Source: Cupriavidus agavae (lineage in GTDB: Bacteria; Pseudomonadota; Gammaproteobacteria; Burkholderiales; Burkholderiaceae). From it: a stretch of DNA of 64,000 bases. Below, piece by piece: positions 1-6,884 of this stretch; position 1 is the stretch's first letter; each line of letters starts with the position of its first letter. Where the stretch lies: the NCBI RefSeq assembly GCF_004217045.1, contig NZ_SGXM01000001.1, positions 2,046,001 through 2,110,000 of the forward strand, in the 5' to 3' direction. A program made the translations under genes and the position numbers. The notes below the pieces were generated by a model. The model saw only the letters and a list, made by a program, of their open reading frames with translations, had not been told where the DNA came from and did not search any database.

Positions 1-706
1 ATCCTTGCGCGCGCGCCGCCACGATCAGATCGGGACGCTTGCGCGCGGTATTGGCCAGCGCCTGCTGGCGCCGCCATTTTTCGATCTCGGCGTGATGGCC
101 CCCGAGCAGTATCTCGGGTACCCGCACGCCTTCATATTCTTCCGGCCGCGTGTAGTGCGGACAATCGAGCAGGCCATTGACGAAGCTGTCCTGCACCGCC
201 GACTGCGCATCGCCCAGCACGCCGGGCAGATGCCGCACCACCGCATCGATCAGCGCCATCGCGGGCAGTTCGCCCCCGGACAGCACGAAATCGCCGAGGC
301 TGATTTCCTCGTCCACGCGGCGGTCGATCAGACGCTGGTCGATCGCCTCGTAGCGCCCGCACAACAGCACCAGTCCGGGCTGCTGCGCCAGCGACATCAC
401 CTTGCCGTGCGTCAGCGTGGCACCCTGCGGCGACATCAGCACGACGTGCGGCCTGGCTACCCCGGCATCGCGCTGCGCGGCCCCGGCGGCGTCCAGCGCA
501 GCGTCGAGCGGACCGGGCAGCATGACCATGCCGGGACCACCGCCATACGGCCGATCGTCGATCGTCCGGTAATTGTCCACGGTGAAATCGCGGGGATTCC
601 AGCTGCGCAGCGCATAGCGCTGCTGCTTGGCCGCCCGGCTGGTGATGCCCCAGTCGGTCAGCGCACGGAACATCTCGGGAAACAGCGTGATCACATCGAA
701 CTGCAT
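1..706 (-). CDS. trmD: tRNA (guanine-37-N1)-methyltransferase TrmD, 3' end beyond the window
   Basis: TrmD methylates G37 of tRNAs that read CNN codons, using S-adenosylmethionine, and helps keep the reading frame. The reading frame starts at the ATG complementary to 704-706 ([13 protein letters not shown], the usual start of the family) and is still open at position 1, so about 235 codons are present and the extreme C-terminus is missing. Visible family blocks are YGGGPGMVM in the first quarter, [12 protein letters not shown] in the middle and the [16 protein letters not shown] block followed by PGVLGD. It lies 29 bases after rimM and is the third gene of the rpsP-rimM-trmD operon, a conserved ribosome and tRNA maturation group usually followed by rplS. 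Confidence 0.95.
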   Translation of the reverse strand, partial: MQFDVITLFPEMFRALTDWGITSRAAKQQRYALRSWNPRDFTVDNYRTIDDRPYGGGPGMVMLPGPLDAALDAAGAAQRDAGVARPHVVLMSPQGATLTHGKVMSLAQQPGLVLLCGRYEAIDQRLIDRRVDEEISLGDFVLSGGELPAMALIDAVVRHLPGVLGDAQSAVQDSFVNGLLDCPHYTRPEEYEGVRVPEILLGGHHAEIEKWRRQQALANTARKRPDLIVAARAQG

Positions 707-735
707 CGCGCCTCCCTGGACGTCACGTCAATACT

Positions 736-1428
736 TCAGAAATCGAGCCCCCAGTCGACCACGATGCGCCGGCCGGGAACATCCACCGTGCGCAGATAGG
801 CGTCGACAAACGGAATCAGCCGCTCGGCCGTCGTTCCGTCGGGCAGCGCATAGGCTGCCTGCAGGATCTGGTGCGCGCCATTGTCGATCAGGCCGGTCAC
901 TTCGCCGAGCGCTTCGCCCTGCTCGTTGACCACGGCACAACCGATCAGGTCGACCCAGTAGAACTCACCTTCTTCCGGCGCCGGAAAATCCGCGCGCCGG
1001 ATCCAGACGCGGCGGCCCTTGAGCATCTCGGCGACATTGCGCTCCGAAACGCCGGCAGCTTGCGCCACCACGGTACCGCTATGTTCGCGCGACTGGGCGA
1101 TCTTGATGCTCAACGCTTCCGCCGACGACCCTGGCACTGCCACCCTGCCGGGCGGTGGCGCGGGAAGCAGCCACCAGCGGCGGGCGTGAAGCAATGCGGA
1201 GGCGTCGTCCGCATGCGGCTGAACCTTGATCCAGCCGCGGATACCGTAGGCCGCAGCCACGTAGCCCACCTCGACGAGATCGTCGGGCAGCGCATCGGTG
1301 TACAGCAGCGCGGCAGGTACCCTGGCCGGTCGGCCAGCGGCACCGCCCGGCGTGGCGGCATTGGACAGATTCAGCGGCCGGCGGCCGGTGGCATTGCCAG
1401 TCACGTTGGCGGAGCGTCGTTCAGACAT
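736..1428 (-). CDS. rimM: 16S rRNA processing protein RimM
   Basis: RimM is a ribosome assembly factor that binds S19 and helps mature the 3' domain of the 30S subunit. The protein is 230 residues. The conserved N-terminal barrel begins near residue 52 ([15 protein letters not shown]) and the PRC-barrel is near residue 155 ([14 protein letters not shown]), ending in the typical IPFVDAYL block. The first 50 or so residues are a low-complexity Gly/Ala/Arg extension absent from most RimM proteins (about 170-180 residues), with no other Met in this part that would give a shorter start. It sits between rpsP (39 bases upstream) and trmD. Confidence 0.93.
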   Translation of the reverse strand: MSERRSANVTGNATGRRPLNLSNAATPGGAAGRPARVPAALLYTDALPDDLVEVGYVAAAYGIRGWIKVQPHADDASALLHARRWWLLPAPPPGRVAVPGSSAEALSIKIAQSREHSGTVVAQAAGVSERNVAEMLKGRRVWIRRADFPAPEEGEFYWVDLIGCAVVNEQGEALGEVTGLIDNGAHQILQAAYALPDGTTAERLIPFVDAYLRTVDVPGRRIVVDWGLDF

Positions 1429-1467
1429 CGCCGTGAACCGGAAACCGGTGCACGGACGACAAGCCTA

Positions 1468-1725
1468 TCAGGCAGCCGGAGCAGCCTTGGCGGCTTGCTT
1501 GACCAGGCGGGCAACGGTCGGCGACAGTTGGGCGCCAACGCCTTGCCAGTAGGCCAGACGGTCCTGCACCAGGCGCAGGCCTTCCTGCTTCTCGGTAGCC
1601 AGCGGGTTGTAGAAGCCAACACGCTCGATGAAACGGCCATCGCGACGGTTGCGCGAATCGGTAGCAACGATATTGAAGAAGGGGCGCTTCTTGCTGCCGC
1701 CGCGAGCCAGACGGATTACGACCAT
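1468..1725 (-). CDS. rpsP: 30S ribosomal protein S16
   Basis: S16 is a small primary-binding protein of the 30S subunit. The gene encodes 85 residues starting [17 protein letters not shown], the classical S16 N-terminus. The frame stays open upstream, but the ATG at 1725 is chosen because it gives the family start and follows the sequence gaggaatttaca. The C-terminus ([10 protein letters not shown]) is the short Ala/Lys tail common in beta-proteobacteria. First gene of rpsP-rimM-trmD, served by the promoter at 1771-1799. Confidence 0.97.
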   Translation of the reverse strand: MVVIRLARGGSKKRPFFNIVATDSRNRRDGRFIERVGFYNPLATEKQEGLRLVQDRLAYWQGVGAQLSPTVARLVKQAAKAAPAA

Positions 1726-1770
1726 TGTAAATTCCTCGAAAAAACGGGGTGTGCGAACACGAAACGCAAG

Positions 1771-1799
1771 AGTATAGCCCACTTCCCGAGCGCAAACAA
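1771..1799 (-). promoter_or_regulatory. sigma-70-type promoter of the rpsP operon
   Basis: Read on the minus strand, TTGTTT (1799-1794) and TATACT (1776-1771) are separated by exactly 17 bases. Transcription would start near 1764, giving a leader of about 40 bases before the rpsP ATG at 1725. Spacing and hexamers match the housekeeping consensus well; the assignment is by inspection only. Confidence 0.7.
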
Positions 1800-1813
1800 A
1801 CACTTAGGGCATT

Positions 1814-1841
1814 GCGCCACAGGTTTTCGCGTCTGTGGCGC
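1814..1841. other. 9-bp inverted repeat upstream of the rpsP promoter
   Basis: GCGCCACAG at 1814-1822 and its exact complement CTGTGGCGC at 1833-1841 enclose a 10-base loop. It lies just upstream of the -35 element of the rpsP promoter, in the 333-base gap between rpsP and the next plus-strand gene. There is no T-run on either side, so it is not an obvious terminator. A second dyad, CCGTTAC/GTAACGG at 1962-1979, lies in the same gap. No gene is seen in 1726-2058. Confidence 0.5.
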
Positions 1842-2058
1842 GCAGGATGCGCCGCGCACGCAACCCAGGCACCCCGAGAGCGCCCTCTAAATCCCCGCCA
1901 CGCCCGCGCTGGCGCGGTTGCGCAGCCGAGGCGCCAAAGCTGGCAAAAATGACGAAACAATCCGTTACACCGGTAACGGGTTTCGCATAGGCCATCACAG
2001 GGCTGCTGCGTACCATGGACCCAACGCCTGACTCATCACCTGGACTTTGGGAAACCGC

Positions 2059-2466
2059 ATGCTTACCCGCCCCCACCTGCGCTCTCTGGTGGCTGGTACC
2101 GTGGCCGTCATCGGCCTGGTTGGCGCCATCGCCACCAGCCACGCACAAGTTGCCTTCTGGCAGCGCGCCGCCGACTTGCCGGTGCGCGCGGTCCGGCTTG
2201 GCGGCGAGACCTACGACGTCGCCGCCATGCGCGCCGAGAACCGCCAGCACGTTCAGCAGCAGATCGACCGCATGGAACAACGCGCCCGCAACGACGACCG
2301 CCTCAGCGGCCGGCCACCGGATGCGGGCGGCCGCGATGACGGACGCGGGCGCCAGGCTGGCGGCCCGGACCGCAACACGGCCGATGGCGCGATCCGCGGC
2401 ACCGATGTGCGCCCGACGCAGGTCGGCCCCGGCTGGCAGGCGCGCGGACGCGACGGCGGACGCTGA
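2059..2466 (+). CDS. secreted protein of unknown function, Arg/Gly/Asp-rich
   Basis: I do not recognise this protein. It is 135 residues from the ATG at 2059 (an in-frame TTG at 2047 would add four). Residues 1-30 form a typical Sec signal peptide (basic start MLTRPHLRS, hydrophobic VAGTVAVIGLVGAIA, cleavage expected after SHA). The mature part has a short helical, charged segment (MRAENRQHVQQQIDRMEQRAR) and then a glycine, arginine and aspartate-rich tail that looks disordered. No catalytic motif is visible. It is a single-gene unit followed by a strong intrinsic terminator at 2487-2510. Periplasmic location is inference from the signal peptide. Confidence 0.7.
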   Translation: MLTRPHLRSLVAGTVAVIGLVGAIATSHAQVAFWQRAADLPVRAVRLGGETYDVAAMRAENRQHVQQQIDRMEQRARNDDRLSGRPPDAGGRDDGRGRQAGGPDRNTADGAIRGTDVRPTQVGPGWQARGRDGGR

Positions 2467-2486
2467 TCTGCCCCCTCGATGATGCC

Positions 2487-2510
2487 ACGGCCGGAACTTC
2501 CGGCCGTTTT
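2487..2510 (+). terminator. intrinsic terminator after the secreted protein gene
   Basis: ACGGCCGGAA at 2487-2496 pairs with TTCCGGCCGT at 2498-2507, followed by TTTT. The stem lies 20 bases after the stop codon of the upstream gene. Confidence 0.75.
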
Positions 2511-2695
2511 CACATGTCTGTCTTCTGTGCACGCCTTAAAACGCCGCACAGGCTGCTGCCCGGCGCTGTCCGGGGCCCTTCAGCGTGCCGTTGTTGTACA
2601 GACGGCAAACGAACTGACCTGCCTCTGTCCGGCACCCACTGCTCGGACCCCGAGGTCGGGCACGGCCTCCACAAGAACATCTGTCGAGGTTCAGC

Positions 2696-2845
2696 ATGTC
2701 ACCCCTCCTCCACGACCTGGCCCGGCATGCGGGCCAGTTGTCGCTGGCAGTTCTCTTCATGCTGGTGCTGACGTTCGTCCTGTGGGGCGAACCGCACATT
2801 TCCACGCTGTTCTCCAACGCGCTCGCGAGCCTCGCGCCTTCCTGA
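2696..2845 (+). CDS. 49-residue single-pass membrane protein
   Basis: A small gene with ATG at 2696, preceded at a 6-base spacing by the ribosome binding site GAGG (2686-2689), and ending with TGA at 2843-2845. The product starts MSPLLHDLARHAGQLSLAVL and has one hydrophobic helix at about residues 15-30 (LSLAVLFMLVLTFVLW) followed by a short polar/hydrophobic tail (GEPHISTLFSNALASLAPS). No family is recognised. The good ribosome binding site, clear transmembrane helix and position 40 bases before another membrane protein gene support it being real. Confidence 0.6.
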   Translation: MSPLLHDLARHAGQLSLAVLFMLVLTFVLWGEPHISTLFSNALASLAPS

Positions 2846-2885
2846 CGACGTCCGGCCGCGGCATGGCTCGGCGTACAATGTGCCG

Positions 2886-3383
2886 ATGACTGCCGCCAGC
2901 CAAGCCCCCCTCCTCGCGCCTTCCCCGCCCGCCGGCCCGATCCGGCGGAAGTCCAAGCTCGTCACGGTCGCGCTGGCGTTCCTGCTGGGCAGTGTCGGCG
3001 CGCACCGCTTCTACCTGCACGGCTTCGGCGACAGGTTCGGCTGGGCGCACCTCGCGGCCATTCTGGCAGGTGCGGTTGGCGTCGCTTCGATGGTGCTCGG
3101 CGTCGGCAATGCGGCGCTGAACTGGACGTTTGCCGTGGCCGGCGGTATATCGGTAGTCGCCGCGTTCCTGACCGCGATCGTGTTTGGCCTGCGCCCCGAC
3201 GACAGATGGGACGCCCGCTACAACACCCACGGCCGACCGACGCGGTCGGGCTGGCCCGTGATCATCCTGGTGATCCTGTCGCTGATGATCGGCACGGGCC
3301 TGCTGATGGCCGGCCTGGCGATCAGCTTCCAGACTTTCTTCGAATCCCAGGTGGAAGCCGCCAAGGCGCTTTCGCAGGAGTAG
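2886..3383 (+). CDS. TM2 domain-containing membrane protein
   Basis: The protein has 165 residues from ATG 2886 (a GTG at 2880 in the same frame adds two). After a Pro/Ala-rich start and basic RRKSK, the TM2 signature appears: a hydrophobic helix (VTVALAFLLGSVGAHRFYLHGFG) with the conserved G-x-H-R-F-Y-L-x-x-F core, then further helices around residues 58-75, 80-105 and 125-150. TM2 proteins are small inner-membrane proteins of unclear role. There is no Shine-Dalgarno sequence; a TACAAT box at 2874-2879 would place a transcript start on or next to ATG 2886, so a leaderless message is possible (inference). Confidence 0.8.
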   Translation: MTAASQAPLLAPSPPAGPIRRKSKLVTVALAFLLGSVGAHRFYLHGFGDRFGWAHLAAILAGAVGVASMVLGVGNAALNWTFAVAGGISVVAAFLTAIVFGLRPDDRWDARYNTHGRPTRSGWPVIILVILSLMIGTGLLMAGLAISFQTFFESQVEAAKALSQE

Positions 3384-3495
3384 TCTGCAACTCCCCCTCA
3401 CTGCCGGGGTGGTCATCCTTCCGTTCCGCTGCAAATCACCCATACTGCTTAGTCCCGGTTCTTGCAGTCTGCTGTCGTCCGCCCAGGAGGCATAG

Positions 3496-3732
3496 ATGGA
3501 ACATCCGAGCTACGAGGAAGGACGCCTGGCGGCAATCGCCGTCAGGTTGGCCATGTCATCCGGCCTGCCACCGGCCAAGGCCCGCGCGGCACTGGAAATG
3601 GCCTGCCGCATGATCGATGACACGGTTGCTGACACCGCGCGGCACGCGGCGGCGGATCGCCGCCCCTCCCCGCCGGTGCTGCGCCGGCATGCCGCGACGA
3701 GCTTTCCCGGCTTGCCCGACAACACCCCCTAG
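3496..3732 (+). CDS. small protein of unknown function
   Basis: A 78-residue protein starting MEHPSYEEGRLAAIAVRLAM, with a good ribosome binding site (AGGAGG at 3485-3490). The N-terminal 45 residues look like a compact helical domain with conserved-looking GLPPAKARAALEMACRM and acidic DDTVADTARH; the last 30 residues are Arg/Pro-rich and probably disordered. No family or motif is recognised. It ends 18 bases before the convergent radical SAM gene. Confidence 0.65.
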   Translation: MEHPSYEEGRLAAIAVRLAMSSGLPPAKARAALEMACRMIDDTVADTARHAAADRRPSPPVLRRHAATSFPGLPDNTP

Positions 3733-3750
3733 CCCCTGGCCCCCTGGCCC

Positions 3751-4836
3751 TCAGAACAGGCTTCCCTGCGGCGATGCCTCTTGCGGCACCCGGAACTGAT
3801 CGAGCCGCAGCGGCGGCCGTTCCTTGTTGAGCCCCAGCCGCCGGCACGCCTGCTGGAAGCGCTTCTCCACAAGGTCTGCAAAGATGCCGGTGCCGCGCAT
3901 CCGTTGCCCGAAGGTGGCGTCGTTGTGGCGGCCGTCGCGCAACTGCTCGATCAGGCTCAGCACGTGCCGCTTGCGGCCCGGATAGTGTTGTTCGAGCCAC
4001 TCCACGAAGATGTCATGGACTTCCAGCGGCAGGCGCAGCATCACGTAGCCGGCTGACGCCGCGCCAGCCTCGGCGGCGGCTTCGAGGATGCGTTCGATCT
4101 CGGTGTCGGTCAGCGCGGGAATGATCGGCGCCACCATGACGCCCGTGGGTATGCCCGCCTCGGCCAGCCGCCGGATGCCCTCCAGGCGCCGGGACGGTGT
4201 GTTGGCGCGCGGCTCCAGCTTGCGGGCGATATCGGCCGACAGCGACGTGACCGAGATATAGACCCGCGCCAGCCCTTTTCCGGCCATACGGGCGAGGATG
4301 TCGATATCGCGCGTCACCAGGGCGGATTTGGTCGTGATCGCCACCGGATGGTTGAATTCCTCCAACACTTCGAGCACCGAGCGCGCCAGCCCCAGTTCGC
4401 GCTCGATCGGCTGGTAAGGGTCGGTATTGGTGCCGATGGCGATAACGGAAGGCTGGTACGACTTCCTTGACAGTTCCTTGCGCAGCAACTCGGCCGCATT
4501 GGGCTTGGCGAACAGCTTCGTCTCGAAATCAAGCCCCGGCGACAGGCCCATGTAGGCGTGCGTGGGTCGCGCGAAGCAGTAGGAACAGCCATGTTCGCAG
4601 CCCCGGTAGACGTTGATCGACTGGTCGAACGGGAGGTCCGGCGACTGGTTGCGCGTGATGATCGACTTGACCGACTCGATCGTCACCGTCGTGCGCGGCA
4701 CGGGGCGCTCGCCGTGGGCGTCCAACTCGCCGGCCAGGCCGTCGAGGTCCACTTCGCGCGACCAGCCATCGAACCGCGATTCGACATTGGATACGGCGCC
4801 CCGGCCCTTCTGGGGCTGCGCACGATAGGAAGCCAT
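3751..4836 (-). CDS. PA0069-type radical SAM protein, LexA-controlled
   Basis: A 361-residue radical SAM enzyme related to the SplB (spore photoproduct lyase-like) proteins annotated as PA0069 family. The cluster-binding motif CEHGCSYC (C-x3-C-x2-C) is near residue 80, in YRGCEHGCSYCFARPTHAY. Downstream are the barrel motifs AIGTNTDPYQPIE, ITTKSALVTRDIDIL and TGVMVAPIIPALTD. The substrate is unknown. The gene stands alone between the convergent gene at 3496-3732 and the end of the Lrp-type gene. A near-perfect LexA box lies 26 bases upstream of the start (4862-4883), so expression in the SOS response is predicted; I recall that Pseudomonas PA0069 was reported in that organism's LexA regulon, which would fit a role in DNA damage tolerance (inference). 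Confidence 0.88.
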   Translation of the reverse strand: MASYRAQPQKGRGAVSNVESRFDGWSREVDLDGLAGELDAHGERPVPRTTVTIESVKSIITRNQSPDLPFDQSINVYRGCEHGCSYCFARPTHAYMGLSPGLDFETKLFAKPNAAELLRKELSRKSYQPSVIAIGTNTDPYQPIERELGLARSVLEVLEEFNHPVAITTKSALVTRDIDILARMAGKGLARVYISVTSLSADIARKLEPRANTPSRRLEGIRRLAEAGIPTGVMVAPIIPALTDTEIERILEAAAEAGAASAGYVMLRLPLEVHDIFVEWLEQHYPGRKRHVLSLIEQLRDGRHNDATFGQRMRGTGIFADLVEKRFQQACRRLGLNKERPPLRLDQFRVPQEASPQGSLF

Positions 4837-4861
4837 CGGTTCTCTCCGGCAAGCACGACTA

Positions 4862-4883
4862 ACACTGTATAAATATACAGTGT
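4862..4883 (-). promoter_or_regulatory. LexA (SOS) box upstream of the radical SAM gene
   Basis: The core CTGTATAAATATACAG (4865-4880) matches the CTGT-N8-ACAG LexA consensus used by gamma- and beta-proteobacteria. The symmetry extends to ten-base arms (ACACTGTATA and TATACAGTGT) around a central AA. It sits 26-47 bases upstream of the ATG at 4836, where it would overlap the promoter. The neighbouring lrp-type gene ends at 4910 on the same strand, so the box can only serve the radical SAM gene. Confidence 0.88.
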
Positions 4884-4909
4884 CCCGCCGGGAAAATCCA
4901 AGGGGCGGC

Positions 4910-5425
4910 TCAGGAGATGGCGGGGCCGCCGCCTTCCAGCGCCTCGACCGAAATGGCGAGCGTCTCCTTGATCTCTTCCATCACCACGTAGCTTTTTGAC
5001 TGCGCCGCGCCGGGCAGTTGCAACAGGATGTCGCCGAGCAGCCGGCGGTATTCGCCAATCTCGCGGATACGGGCCTTGATCAGGTAGTCGAAATCGCCCG
5101 AGACCAGATGGCATTCGAGCACCTCGGGGATGCGCGACACCTCGCGCCGGAACTGTTCGAACATGTTGCCCGACTTGTTGCCGAGCGAAATCTCCACGAA
5201 CACCAGCAGCGCGCTGCCGAGCAACGCCGGATTCAGCCGGGCGTAGTAGCCCATGATCACGCCGTCGCGCTCCAGCCGTTTCACGCGTTCGATGCAAGGC
5301 GTGATGGTCAGCCCCACGGCCTCGGCCAGGTCCTTCATCGAGATGCGGCCATCCGCCTGCAGCACCGCCAGGATCTTCCGGTCCAGGCGATCCAGCGTTC
5401 GTATCGGCTGACGGCTCGTACGCAT
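4910..5425 (-). CDS. Lrp/AsnC-family transcriptional regulator
   Basis: A 171-residue feast/famine regulator. Residues 11-55 form the N-terminal helix-turn-helix (LDRLDRKILAVLQADGR, then MKDLAEAVGLTITPCIERVKRLE) and residues about 75-150 the RAM ligand-binding and oligomerisation domain (ALLVFVEISLGNKSG, ECHLVSGDFDYLIKAR). It is divergent from dadA across a 109-base gap. Lrp-family regulators next to dadA control D- and L-alanine catabolism in other proteobacteria (DadR in Pseudomonas), so it probably regulates dadA and itself from that gap; this is inference from position. Confidence 0.9.
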   Translation of the reverse strand: MRTSRQPIRTLDRLDRKILAVLQADGRISMKDLAEAVGLTITPCIERVKRLERDGVIMGYYARLNPALLGSALLVFVEISLGNKSGNMFEQFRREVSRIPEVLECHLVSGDFDYLIKARIREIGEYRRLLGDILLQLPGAAQSKSYVVMEEIKETLAISVEALEGGGPAIS

Positions 5426-5534
5426 GATTTTTTCCTGTTTCTGTGAGAAGTTCGAAAACTATGACTGGTTCAAAGCCAATAGTATAGAGACAAATTCTTC
5501 TACAGCTTGAATCCGCAGGTTGGAGCCCCCGAAA

Positions 5535-6839
5535 ATGCGAGTCCTGGTCCTTGGCAGTGGCGTGATTGGTGTAACAAGTGCGTGGTACCTGGCGCGCGCC
5601 GGTCACGAAGTGGTGGTGGTGGACCGCGAATCCGGGCCGGCGCTTGGCACCAGCTTCGCCAACGCCGGACAGATCTCGCCGGGCTACGCGTCGCCGTGGG
5701 CCGCACCGGGCGTGCCGCTGAAGGCGATCAAGTGGATGTTCCAGCAGCACGCGCCGCTCAGCATCAAACCCGATGGCACGCTGTTCCAGCTTCAGTGGAT
5801 CTGGCAGATGCTGCAGAACTGCACGGCCGACCGCTACGCCACCAACAAGGAGCGCATGGTCCGGCTGGCCGAGTACAGCCGTGACTGCATCCGCGAACTG
5901 CGCGCCGAAACCGGCATCTCCTACGAAGGCCGCCAGCAGGGCACGCTGCAGGTGTTCCGCACCGAGGCGCAACTGGAAGCGGCCGCGCGCGACATTGCCG
6001 TGCTCGAAGAAGCCGGCGTGCCCTATGAACTGCTCTCGCGCGAGGCGCTGGGCGCCGCCGAGCCGGCGCTCGCCGCAGCAGGCCAGAAGCTGGCGGGCGG
6101 CCTGCGCCTGCCCAATGACGAGACCGGCGACTGCCAGCTCTTTACCGAGCGCCTGGCCGCGATGGCCGCGTCGATCGGCGTGCAGTTCCACTACAACCAG
6201 TCGATCGATGGCCTGCTGACCGAAGGCGATGCCGTCACAGGCGCCATCGTCGCGGGCAAGCCGATGATGGCCGACGCCGTGGTGGTGGCGCTGGGAAGCT
6301 GGTCGACGCCGTTCGTCAGGCACGTGCTGCCGGGCCTGTCGAACCTGCCCGTCTATCCGCTCAAGGGTTTCTCGATCACGGTGCCCCTGCTGGACGCCGA
6401 GAAAAGCCCGGTCTCTACCGTGCTCGACGAAACCTACAAGGTGGCGATCACGCGCTTCGACGACCGCATCCGCGTGGGCGGCATGGCGCAGATCGTCGGC
6501 TACGACCGCTCGCTCGATCCGAACAAGCGCCGCACGCTCGAACACGTGGTGACGGACCTCTTCCCGGGTGCCGGCGATGTGGCCCGCGCCACGTTCTGGA
6601 CCGGCCTGCGGCCGATGACGCCCGATGGCACCCCGGTGGTCGGCCCCGCCGGCATCCGGGGCCTGTGGCTCAACACCGGCCACGGCACGCTGGGCTGGAC
6701 CATGGCCTGCGGTTCGGGACAGTTGCTGTCGGATCTGGTCTCGGGCGCCCGCCCGGCGATCCGCGCCGATGATCTGTCCGTCGAGCGGTATCGCAAGCCG
6801 GCGCGCCCGCACCATGTACCGCAGCCGGTGACGGCGTAA
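5535..6839 (+). CDS. dadA: D-amino acid dehydrogenase, small subunit
   Basis: A flavoenzyme that oxidatively deaminates D-amino acids, chiefly D-alanine, to 2-oxo acids and passes electrons to the respiratory chain. The product has 434 residues from ATG 5535 (GGAG 9 bases upstream); an in-frame TTG at 5520 is less likely. The FAD-binding Rossmann motif is at the very N-terminus ([21 protein letters not shown]), followed by [12 protein letters not shown], and the C-terminal FAD contact region is [16 protein letters not shown] with [16 protein letters not shown]. Divergent from the Lrp-type regulator; no alanine racemase (dadX) follows. A bidirectional terminator begins at the stop codon. Confidence 0.95.
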   Translation: MRVLVLGSGVIGVTSAWYLARAGHEVVVVDRESGPALGTSFANAGQISPGYASPWAAPGVPLKAIKWMFQQHAPLSIKPDGTLFQLQWIWQMLQNCTADRYATNKERMVRLAEYSRDCIRELRAETGISYEGRQQGTLQVFRTEAQLEAAARDIAVLEEAGVPYELLSREALGAAEPALAAAGQKLAGGLRLPNDETGDCQLFTERLAAMAASIGVQFHYNQSIDGLLTEGDAVTGAIVAGKPMMADAVVVALGSWSTPFVRHVLPGLSNLPVYPLKGFSITVPLLDAEKSPVSTVLDETYKVAITRFDDRIRVGGMAQIVGYDRSLDPNKRRTLEHVVTDLFPGAGDVARATFWTGLRPMTPDGTPVVGPAGIRGLWLNTGHGTLGWTMACGSGQLLSDLVSGARPAIRADDLSVERYRKPARPHHVPQPVTA

Positions 6840-6869
6840 AAAAATGGCGACCCGAGGGTCGCCATTTTT
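6840..6869. terminator. bidirectional intrinsic terminator between dadA and the acyl-CoA dehydrogenase gene
   Basis: The 14-base arms AAAAATGGCGACCC (6840-6853) and GGGTCGCCATTTTT (6856-6869) form a stem with A-run and T-run flanks in both orientations. It separates the convergent dadA and acyl-CoA dehydrogenase genes. Confidence 0.9.
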
Positions 6870-6884
6870 ATCGCTGCCTGCGGG

